DNA from: Sanderia malayensis
Lineage: Eukaryota > Cnidaria > Scyphozoa > Semaeostomeae > Pelagiidae
DNA: 64,000 nucleotides
Direction of reading: 5' to 3'
NCBI GenBank assembly: GCA_013076295.1
Contig: RQOL01000658.1
Coordinates: 3,670,353 to 3,734,352 of the forward strand
The position numbers and the translations under genes were made by a program. Positions within the stretch are counted from its first letter, which is position 1. Each line of letters opens with the position of its first letter. The notes beneath the pieces were generated by a model, which was given only the letters and a program-made list of their open reading frames with translations, was not told the origin of the DNA and did not search any database. Below are positions 54,654 through 64,000 of the stretch, piece by piece.

Positions 54654-57600
54654 TTATCTTTTCTTCTTAAATTTCTTACTGTTTTTCTTGTGACCTGCAG
54701 TTTTAAACCTCTTCGTCAAACTTCCCACAGTTGTTTCGTCGCGCTCCTGCGCATCTAACGGTCTTTTCTTCTTCTCACTAATTTCTCGCAACTCCTGAAA
54801 TAGTATTAGAAATGCGCTTGCTCAGAATATACAACCGCTCAAAAAATGGTACGATACGGAGACACAGATAACTTACAAGGGTGAAAAACTGATATAGCAC
54901 ATTAAAACTTTGATATGAAGGTACGAAAAGCAAAACAATTATTCAAAATAATTCGCTCAATTCAAATAGCTCGACACATCATCAACATCACAGGGACTTA
55001 CCATCTTAGCGTAACGTTGAGCCTCGGTTACACGCTCAACTAATATCATAACCTCTTCTTCAACAGTGGGATAAAGAGCTAGCTTCTTGTCGATCAACTG
55101 TTCGATTCGCTGGTATAACTCTACGTCATATCTAAAATAGAATGAAATTCAATGAAACCTCTTAACGATGCATTAGCTAATTAGACCATTTTAATCGCTA
55201 CTTATGGCACTGAGAAAAGTAGGCAGAAATACAGAACGCAACATTTTCCCCACTCGTAAACATCTACTTGCTTGAGCATGCGCATCGTGAGTCAAAAATG
55301 TGCAAGTCTTGTATTAGTTTAGAGACCAATTAAGAAATTTCTAGCACCAAACCGCAAAAATTTTCATTCTAAATTAAGAAGCTTTTAGCACTAAGTGCTA
55401 ATCCGAATTTTTTGTGAAAAAATTGTGTCAACAAGTAAGGGAAAAGCACAACTGGACCTTTATGGGCCTAGTTGTATATTATTGTGCGCGTTTTCTATTG
55501 CATTTTGTTCGCAAATGCAAATCTTTATCGTAGCCAATCAATAAAAAGATTTAATTTCTCTTGAGCTCGTAACGTGTGGTGTGTTCTCACATGAATTTCT
55601 TTTAAACTTGATCAGTAAACATTTGTACAGTTTCGCCGACAACACAGGCATTTTCTTCCGAGCAAAATAAATGCTGCTTCGAGACTCTTTTTTCCCAAGT
55701 GATATTTTCCGATATTATCAGTTTCTGAAGCTAAAGTACACTCTCCCCCGCAAGCACGAGTTTGCTATAGAAGTTAATCAAGATTTATTAAATTTTCTCA
55801 TCACATACTTTCGTATTTAGCCGAGTTTACAAACGCCTTCTCATCAAGGGCTATAAATTCATTTCGGCAAATGAAGATGAACTAAGATCTGTTTATCAGA
55901 TGCTTGCCATTAGCTTTGTCGTCAGATAACAACAATTACTCGAAGAAATTCGTATCCTGAAGTCACATACATCACCTGGAGCCCATCCTTTAAATAATTT
56001 CTTGATTAAGAAAATAGAAAGTACACATCTCTATCTCTTTGAACTGGAAAATGCCGCTAATTGAATATTTTAATTTTCAAATGGCAGCTTTTCCAGGTTA
56101 TTTTTACAGCTACCTGTCTGATACCCACATATTGATAATTGCAATTATGTTTCATAATGCAAAAACTGTGCAATTTATAACACGAAAATTGCACTATTTG
56201 ATAATATGAAATTTGCGTCATTTTGTTAACTCTAACCCAGATCGTCACAAAAACACCCGTGAAAATCAAAACAAAAAATAAAAATCTTTGCAAGCAAAAA
56301 TTAACAAAATTCTTGACACTCACTGCAACCATAGTCAATGGACTCGTTTTTAAGAACGGAATGTTCGCAACTTCTTAATCATTCTTTGAGCCTACTACTA
56401 GAGTTTCTTAGATCATTCGCCATCTTTGTTCTAACTACTCACAAAGCAATTTCGTATAAAAACGTGCATTTCAGGTACAAACAATACTGGTTTACTGTCA
56501 GCTACATATGTCAGAATAGTGGAACTAATAACCAGCCAATGTTGTATTAGCTACGCAATATTCGTAAACACCGTAATATCATTGCCCTTTCCCATTAAGA
56601 AGTACCTTGATTCCCGTGTATAATCTGAGGTATTTTAGGAAGATGTTCAGTCTACTTACTGTGTAACGAATGTTATCGACCGGCCTGATCTTCCGGCACG
56701 GGCAGTTCTTCCAACCCTGTGAATGTAATCCTATCAACGAAACATGAAGATCAAATAAAAATCAAGAAGCATGCAACTAGAAACAAATTAAAATAAAATG
56801 CTATCAAATTCTGTCATGAGAGACTATTGGAAATACATGCTCATTACAGTAAAAGCTCCATTAAACCCCACAGGCTAATTTGATTTTCGAGGTTCCAGGG
56901 GGGGGAGAGGGGGCTTAGTTAAATTGTTACATAAACTTCAGAAAAATCTTCGTGCAAAATAACTGCAACATAACTTAAAGTTGCCATGGTTTAATAACTC
57001 ACAATTTCATCATCGTGTAAAAATTCGAAAACAAGGGAGGCTTAATGGAAAGGAGAGCTTCATTCAAAATCTCGTTTTGAAAGAGGGCTTATTAAAGAGA
57101 CTTAATAAAGCCTTTACGGCAGGTAATACAATACAGCAGTCATACAAGCTACAAGGACATTCTGATGTCATGGGTGGCTGAAATAAATACCTTAGAATGC
57201 GTTGGTATGTCGAAATTGATGACTATATCAACATGAGGTATATCCAGTCCTCTGCTTGCTACATCAGTTGCTATTAGAATCGACCTTTCTTTTGATTTGA
57301 ATTTATTCAGAGCACCAAGACGCTTGGCCTGAAACGGCATAGGATGAAATGCAAAATATATTTCAGTACGCATACTGGTAGAGCTAATAACTACAAAAAT
57401 GAAATAAAGGCATACTCTGGTTAGTTGCGCGATAATTATATTCCAATACTATTCATTTAAAGTCAGCTGAGACTAACAAGACCTGTGGGGGGGGGGTGAG
57501 TCGAGTACCAACAGCTTTGGACTTGCTGCAAGGCTCGCTTGGAAAATAACTCAAAGGGGGAAACGGGAGAGGAGGGAAACAGAAGGTCCACAACTTTCAA

Positions 57601-60600
57601 CTTTCGAAGAGGGGTCACGCGATACCGCTCTTTATGGTTTTACGATTCAGATCAAAGAGCCTAACATATAAAGCACATGTAATTTTCAGTTGGGTCACTG
57701 AACTCCAGGGCATTTGCCTTTTCTAAGTCGGAGAATTGATACTTGTTTTTAACTTTAAGTTGACTAAATCTGGAAAAAGATTGCAGGTTGACAAAAAGAT
57801 CTATTTGCTTAACCAAACCTGGCTCATCTGTCCATGAAGAGGAATGGCGTGAAAGCCCAAATGTCTCAGTAGCAATGTTGTTCTAAAAATTTAAATAAAA
57901 GAAGGTTGATTAACATCAAAATTCACTCGACATTTCATTCACCAATCGTGATGAGAAGTCCTCTAGTTCACGATCTCAATCAAACCAAATCCATCGCATA
58001 GCATTTCGGATTACGTAGCAGCAATACTGGGACGCCATTGGTTAATAATCCGTGAGTAACCATAGAGATAGATCGATTGAAATATTTCTCCCACCTTTGT
58101 ACGTTGTTGCAAGTTCCACAGAAAACCATAAATGAATTTCCGGCCAGTTCGTTGAGTATGCTAACCAAATAGCAATCTTTGAATTTGTGGGGAATGAATA
58201 AATAGCTCTGCTGCAACTTGTCTACGGTTGCGTATCTACAAAACAAAACAAAAATTATCACCTCCAACATGTTGCAATACAATGAAACCTGTTGCGTTTT
58301 GTCTATCGTGACGTTTACCAAGACGTAAGCTTGGTAAACGGAAATGTCTTTCAGTAATCTATTGTTCGTCTCACTGGATCACCGGTGATGATTGGTTGGT
58401 TCTGCACTACACCAATCATTCACCTCTTTTCTGATTGGCCAATTTCGATCCTCTTCTGGGTATGATAATTTGTTAGGTTTTCATTTTCGTTCTCTTTCTG
58501 ACGTACTACTCCGATGAGTGTCAGACGAAAAGCTCGTTATTATGTTTCGCTATGTTTCCGATTTTCAACGCTATTCTAAATACCAAGCTGCAAGCATGCA
58601 TAAAGCAATTTGCTTTAAATTCAGGGAGAGAGAAAAATCGAAACATTGAGGAAATTGTCACAAACAATAATCCTCACAGAAAAAGTCGAAAGTTAAAGTA
58701 AGAAAAAGAAGAGGAATTTATTGGGCAATTAGGATGAAATTTATTGGATGAAGGAGATTAAAGCTTACTTTGTTGAAACTTCGACCTTAACTGGGTTCCG
58801 CAGTGATGCTCTTTGTAACTTTTGAACCTAAAAAGAAGATCAAGTTCAGCAAACCATCTTCAAACACAATATTTTTCAAATAAACGCTATACTTTACATT
58901 ATGGACCAGTCTAACAAATGATTATTGAAAAGGTTTATGTAGGCCATGTTGTCATAAGATTGAACATATCCTTTCAAAAAATGAAATATTCAATTAAGAA
59001 AATGTTTCTTTACCTTCTTTGTCATAGTTGCAGAAAATAAGTAGGTGTGTCTTTCTTTTGGGATAGTGCGAAGAATTTTATCCACCTAAAAATAGCTCAT
59101 CAATTAAAATTCATTCATAGGTTGCAAAAACAATGAATATAAGAATGATTATAGTAATTAATGGATGTTTTTCTTCTAAACCTCTTCTTCAAAATCCATG
59201 TTTAAAATTCTATCTGCCTCATCCATAATCTAAAACACAATAAACAGACTTAATAATTAGCTTAGAAAACATTAATTCAATGATAAAATACAATGAAATC
59301 AACTTCATGCATGCATTGTTCTCCTCTTGACCAAGTAAATTCAAAAACTAAAAAAATACACACTTTGAAGGCATTGACTTACTAAATATTTCAAAGATCG
59401 CAAATTGAATCCTTTGGTGTTTTCAAGATGATCAACCAATCTTCCTGGTGTGCCTTGAAAAATAAAACAATCTCTTTACTTTTTTGTGAGCAGAATTCAT
59501 CTTCATGCAGCATAGAGTAAAAACCCGTATTTAAGAGCCTAGATTTTTGCATAAGAGCTTGTATTGGTTCTGAGCGACAAAACACATTTTTGGGCATTTA
59601 TCTTGGGATAAATGGTCCAAAGTTACATTCATGTAAATTTTAACAATTGGTAAGCTTTCAGAATAGCTTTGCATTGAATCAGAGCAATGACTTCAATTTT
59701 GCAATTAAGAAATACCTAAAAGTACTGAGATTTCAGGCTGTAGATTCTTAAAAATGGGCGGTTCTTATATGCAGGTTTTCACTGTAATGCAGGGCGGCTT
59801 AATAAAGAAACGTGTTTATGTATTTTAAATATAAAAAAACTATAAAATAGAAAATTATGACATTATCATATCTTGTTATATTTAAAATACATAAACATGC
59901 TTTTTATATGTTTATATAATAAACACACTCTACCTATCACAAATGAGGCTTCTTTGCTAATGCAACAGCTTGTGACATCATGTCCATTCCACCAATTATT
60001 ACAGCTAAAATAATAATTCCAAATTTAGACCCTAAAATGGTGTTTATCATAAGAGAATAAACAAAGCAAATAATTATGTTATTTCATATTGGTCATATCA
60101 TATAGCAAACATTTACAAGCGATTCTAAAGTAATCAGGGTGTCAAAGGAGTTAACCTAACCCCAACCCTAGCCCTAACCCAAACAATAACCTATATTGCT
60201 TGGTTTACTCAAACTGAAGGTTGTACATACCACATTTCACTCCAATTGAAGAGCCAAGAGCTTCAATTTGCTCTGAAATTTGAATAGCAAGTTCTCTGGA
60301 AAAGAACGAAAGTTTCTAAATTCCATGTCACACCCCGGTATGGAAAGTATGGCAGTTTTTGCTGAGATCTTGGGTGTGCAGCCTAAAATCCCAAGTGTGC
60401 AAGTGTGCAATGCAACAAATATGTACCTCAAGTGTGCAATATGAACTTTATATACTCATATCCTAGGTTGCCAAGTTTGTATTTGCTCGCAGTAACTCGC
60501 AAATTTAGGATGGAAACTTGCACTTGAAAGTAGGCCCACTCCACTCGCAAGTGCAAAAAATTTTCACGCTTCGCGCGATGGTGCAGATTTCCCTTCCCCT

Positions 60601-61522
60601 CATGGCAAATTACTGAAACACTGGACTCAGGAGGTGTCAAGTTACCAAGACCATGCCCTTATGTTTCGGACACACCCAATTTATCAAGTGTGCAATGACA
60701 ATTTACAAAAAAAATCTCGGGTGTGAATTTGCCATACTTTCCATACTGGGTCACACCAGTTCAAATTTTTAATTTTAGACAAGCCTACATCTTCAATGAA
60801 TTGGAAACATTAAAACTTTTATACAGATCTTCAAACTTACCTGGTTGGAGTAAGAATAAGAGCAAAAAGTCGCTGTGGATTTTCTAGTAAAGCTTGGAGA
60901 ATTGGCAATGCAAATGCCCCAGTCTTGCCAGAGCCAGTTTCAGCCAATCCAATCAAATCTTTTCCTATGATTAAAAAAAAGACATTATACTACCAAAATA
61001 GAGCAAAATAATGAAAGCAATAAAATTTCTTGTGTGCATTGCATAACCTATCCAGCTTCAACTGTAACAAGGGCATGCTAATTATTAAGCATGAGATTTG
61101 TGACGTATCGAATCCATTGTTTTACAAAAACTTATGAAGATTAGGCCCTACCTTCGAATGCAACTGGTATAGCTTCTCTCTGGATTTTCGTAGGCTTCTT
61201 CCATCCTACTCTTTCGCATGCTTGACACAACACGTCGACTATGCCCTGCAAAAATAAATAAATTGTTAATAATACCTTCTTTGATTTTTAACAAATATTT
61301 CTTTTTGCAAAACATCTAAAACTGCACTTCAACACCACGTGCTCCACAAATGTCATCCGATGGAGATAAATAAATAATACATTGACGAAAATTTGATAAA
61401 TAATTAAGAAAAATTAGAAGCTTTGGGTGCTTATAAATACATACGAGTGAATCAAATGTAACCGATTCAGAGGCATCTTCGTCGACTGGAGTTTCCAAAC
61501 TTTTGCTAGCTTCGTCGGCCAT
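54654..61522 (-). CDS. DDX47: DDX47 (Rrp3-type) DEAD-box RNA helicase, 15 exons, one frameshift
   Basis: Nucleolar DEAD-box ATPase needed for pre-18S rRNA processing (yeast Rrp3). Exons: 61445-61522, 61152-61245, 60841-60964, 60231-60295, 59934-60004, 59383-59453, 59182-59229, 59014-59085, 58769-58827, 58095-58235, 57819-57882, 57191-57328, 56660-56730, 55002-55131, 54654-54794. With one missing base restored to exon 5 it is 455 residues, the human length. Motifs: Q-motif Gln ~48, AETGSGKT (65-72), PTRELA, GG, TPGR, DEAD (171-174), SAT (202-204), [10 protein letters not shown] and [11 protein letters not shown] (~346-356), with a Lys-rich nuclear-type tail. Exon 5 reads KKP and then, one base short, HFVIG; the published-type donor AG/GTAGAG only works after the shift. 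It ends TAA at 54654. Confidence 0.95.
55132..56659. other. Large DDX47 intron (13/14), no feature seen
   Basis: 1.5 kb of A+T-rich unique sequence without satellites, MITE ends or coding-looking frames on either strand. Confidence 0.6.
59515..59784. mobile_element. MITE family A, copy 8 (longer form)
   Basis: Left after TA: GAGTAAAAACCCGTATTTAA. Right: GGTTCTTATATGCAGGTTTTCACTG, then TA. It is 270 bp with an extended interior. DDX47 intron 5/6; the only well-formed family A copy outside SMG1. Confidence 0.7.
60150..60182. repeat. Short telomere-like CCCTAA remnant
   Basis: CCTAACCCCAACCCTAGCCC-type degenerate telomeric words in DDX47 intron 4/5. Confidence 0.6.
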
Positions 61523-61625
61523 TTTTTAACGCACGCTGCCACTGTTTGAAAACGAGGATGAGGATCAATACAGACATCGAATCGAGGCAACGACAAATGA
61601 CATCATCTGCTGCGACGACATCTAA

Positions 61626-61631
61626 TTTATT
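61626..61631 (-). terminator. Candidate poly(A) signal of the upstream minus-strand gene
   Basis: AATAAA on the minus strand, 223 nt after the stop at 61854 and only 104 nt before the DDX47 ATG. Confidence 0.5.
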
Positions 61632-61853
61632 TTTCATGTATATTTAAATGACACTGTGACTCTTTCGATTAATAATTAATGTATTTACAACACCGTTTGG
61701 AGCTTAAATTAGAGCTCACTGTGCATTCTTAGCAGTGTATATTCTAAAGTTAATAACCCGAGGCAAGACAGTATGTGTTTATGGAGGAATGCGAAGGCTG
61801 GGGAACGATGGAGGTGCACCATTTTCTCTCCTTATAAGAGGCCTCATACTTTA

Positions 61854-63782
61854 CTAATGGCCCTCAAGGTCGATAGCATTTGTTCTTCTGAGGCGTTGAC
61901 GCTTCATTTTGCAACGTAATTTGACGCAGTCAGGCTCATATTCTCGGCCAAAGCGATCAACAAGTCTGACAGTTGGTGCAGTCAGGAAATTTCTGTTCTG
62001 TGGAGAATAACTGGCGTTTGCAGTAAGGGCCGCCGGCTTGTATGCATTCAACGTATGTCCCAACGACAACAGATCATTTTTCTCGGTGTGTTTCACACCA
62101 CTTGCATTAATACACTGGGTAATAGAAGTGACAGCATCCAGAGCAGAAGTATTGACATTATCAAACGACCCTTTCTTGCTTTTATTTTGCTCGAAAATCC
62201 CAGGGCAATGACTATCATCAATAACAATGGAGGGAATTGTAAAACTTTTTTCTCTATCGCTATTAATGTCTTCTACTTTCCGATCTCCTCGGCATTCCGT
62301 CAGCCCAACGGAATCAACGTTTTTGTTTGCCAAAAATTCAAGTTTATCACCACGTGTGTTTTCGGCTGCAAACTTGCGCTGCGTCGTCGCGTGGCATTCC
62401 ACCAGGGCACTGCACCACTCATCTGGACATTTCGAAACATTAGTGCCCGGGCGTGTTCTGTTTGCTACGATTTCCATTACGTCTAAAGTGCTCGCACTAC
62501 CAATTTTTGGCAACACGCAACTGGTGTCAACTTTAATGTTGCCAGAAGTTATTGTGCTGCCAGCAATTGCCCTGCCCTTGTGCTGTCTGCAATCTGTAAA
62601 CAAGTGTTGTCGTGCGGTAGAGTCGCCAATGCCATTGTCAAAAACCGGCCTAATTTTATCTTTTAATTCATCATCTGATACCTTTGCATGAACATCATCC
62701 GGTGAGCAAGATTTCTTTATTGTTGTTGTTGTATAAACATCATCCTTTGAGCAACATTGCTTCCAATGCGAGCTGCATTTCTTTGAGTTGCCTTGGCGAT
62801 AGATTTCCTTTCGAGCTTTCTCGTCTGAGGGAATCCCCTTGCCGCCATTGCAGGAGGGTGATGCTGCATGTTGAATTTTGTCTACGCTTGCCTTTGATTT
62901 CGCCTCCACATGAACGTTATTTCCAACCCCGGTTTCTTGTACAACGCTACAATCCGGGCCGTTAGGATCCGTAACTGTTGACACATCTCCATTGCGGTAA
63001 GACACCGCAAGCTCCTGCGCAGTGGACTCAGTTGAATGTTTCTTTGAACGTTTGTTTTCACTTACTGCTCCACAACTTTTGCCAGGAAACGCGGCATTGA
63101 GAAATCTCCTCTCTTTGTTTGGGAAGGTCCTGCCAATAATCCTATCAGAGTAGGAGCGGGGACGGGAAAGACTTGAATTCTTACTCAATGCATGCGCCAA
63201 ATTGGATCTTAAAGTTGCAAAATTGGAGTTTCCAATTTCAACAGAACTTTTCATTGAAATTTTCTTGTTTACTCTCTTCTTCATTGTCTTCGTGTTGGCG
63301 TATGCACCAAATTTTGGGGTCTGCAAAGTTTGCATGTCCAGACCATCGTTCTTTTTCCGGTCTTCTTTTTGCCGTTGTTGAAATGCTACTGTTGCTCCCT
63401 TGAGTGCACCACCATCCTTTCCAATCGGCAACTTCGATAGGGAGGCGGCAGTGTGTGGATAGGTCTCGCACCTGTGTCGTACTAGTGCTGCTGCCACCAC
63501 AGATTCGTGTTGTTGTTGTTTTCGCAGGTTCAAATCAGGCAGAGCACCATTGGTAACAACCTCGCGTCTCCGTTCCTCGGCCTGTTGGAGTCTTGTTCGT
63601 CGCAGCTGTTTTTCTGAGAACAAAATGAGTGTTTGTTGCATCCCAGCATGCACTGTCGCCGCTTTGTTTGTTGCCCTGAAGCTTTCATTACTCCACGGGC
63701 TTCTGAAATTACCACAACGAAATTTAGGACTATTTTCAGTTCCTTTTCTTTTTTCACTGCTGTTAGCTCTGTAATCCGACAT
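61854..63782 (-). CDS. Unrecognised 642-codon single-exon protein, basic and probably disordered
   Basis: I do not recognise this protein. The frame is open for 1.93 kb without introns; an in-frame TAG lies seven codons before ATG 63782, supporting the start. The N-terminus (residues ~50-95) has a charged helix-prone stretch (EKQLRRTRLQQAEERRREVV) that could form a short coiled coil. The middle 400 residues are rich in Ser, Lys, Asp, Asn and scattered Cys, with no membrane segments or signal peptide. The last ~50 residues look most constrained: PTVRLVDRFGREYEPDCVKL followed by a run of Lys/Arg. Inference: a nuclear or cytoskeletal scaffold-like protein; no function is assigned. It lies 331 bp upstream of DDX47 on the same strand. 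A long unbroken frame with balanced composition argues that it is real, though upstream exons past 63783 cannot be excluded. Confidence 0.75.
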   Translation of the reverse strand: MSDYRANSSEKRKGTENSPKFRCGNFRSPWSNESFRATNKAATVHAGMQQTLILFSEKQLRRTRLQQAEERRREVVTNGALPDLNLRKQQQHESVVAAALVRHRCETYPHTAASLSKLPIGKDGGALKGATVAFQQRQKEDRKKNDGLDMQTLQTPKFGAYANTKTMKKRVNKKISMKSSVEIGNSNFATLRSNLAHALSKNSSLSRPRSYSDRIIGRTFPNKERRFLNAAFPGKSCGAVSENKRSKKHSTESTAQELAVSYRNGDVSTVTDPNGPDCSVVQETGVGNNVHVEAKSKASVDKIQHAASPSCNGGKGIPSDEKARKEIYRQGNSKKCSSHWKQCCSKDDVYTTTTIKKSCSPDDVHAKVSDDELKDKIRPVFDNGIGDSTARQHLFTDCRQHKGRAIAGSTITSGNIKVDTSCVLPKIGSASTLDVMEIVANRTRPGTNVSKCPDEWCSALVECHATTQRKFAAENTRGDKLEFLANKNVDSVGLTECRGDRKVEDINSDREKSFTIPSIVIDDSHCPGIFEQNKSKKGSFDNVNTSALDAVTSITQCINASGVKHTEKNDLLSLGHTLNAYKPAALTANASYSPQNRNFLTAPTVRLVDRFGREYEPDCVKLRCKMKRQRLRRTNAIDLEGH

Positions 63783-64000
63783 CTCTCTACCAACTCCGCG
63801 CTATTCCGATTCCAACAGTGGGGCTGCACTGATACTAGCCGCTTTACGAAGTCACTGAAACAACGTAATTCTTCTTGCTATGTTTAAATTGCGAAGCAGA
63901 CTTCAGTGCTTGAGTGAAACCAACTTGGAGTTGTAACCTACATCACCATCTACGCATTGTGCCGATAAATTATGTGACAAAATCATCAATATCGAAGTTC
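63783..64000. other. Upstream region of the unrecognised gene
   Basis: Probable promoter/5' leader. No TATA box and no second coding exon could be identified before the window edge. Confidence 0.4.

Noticed and set aside
62055..63403. Several plus-strand ORFs of 76-154 codons
   Set aside because: They are antisense to the 642-codon minus-strand frame, whose length and start context are better.

Overview
This is a 64 kb eukaryotic, almost certainly metazoan, nuclear window. Genes are split into many short exons with GT-AG borders, the sequence is A+T-rich, and introns and spacers are full of short inverted-repeat elements and satellites. The proteins are clearly animal: SMG1, an ABCA3-type lipid transporter and DDX47. 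A single-exon rhodopsin-like receptor of a style I associate with cnidarian receptor expansions, plus TTAGGG-type telomeric units, make a cnidarian or another early-branching marine invertebrate my best guess. That assignment is inference.

Layout. (1) 502-33975, minus strand: most of SMG1, the phosphatidylinositol-3-kinase-related kinase of nonsense-mediated mRNA decay. I traced 66 exons by hand. They join in one frame without interruption and encode about 3,232 residues. The last ~370 residues, including the FATC domain, lie beyond the left edge. (2) 34572-47997, plus strand: an ABCA3-like full transporter of 18 exons and ~1,763 residues, divergent from SMG1 across a ~600 bp shared promoter region. 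(3) 47998-52093: a repeat-rich spacer with tRNA-like pol III boxes and a minisatellite. (4) 52094-53356, plus strand: an intronless 420-residue class A GPCR. (5) 54654-61522, minus strand: DDX47, 15 exons, 455 residues, convergent with the GPCR. (6) 61854-63782, minus strand: an intronless 642-codon ORF I do not recognise, ending 331 bp upstream of the DDX47 start codon.

The genes do not form a pathway cassette. SMG1 (mRNA surveillance) and DDX47 (rRNA processing) are housekeeping genes; the transporter and receptor are membrane proteins.

Oddities worth checking are mostly structural: two single-base frameshifts (ABCA3-like exon 16, DDX47 exon 5), both fitting a shortened four-base homopolymer; a GC-AG intron in SMG1; a possible start-overlapping uORF in SMG1; a 1.86 kb transposon with TTAA target duplications; an eight-member TA-flanked MITE family; a 119-bp satellite carrying embedded telomeric repeats; and polypyrimidine expansions that sit on the sense strand of both divergent genes. 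I found no convincing new multi-gene system.
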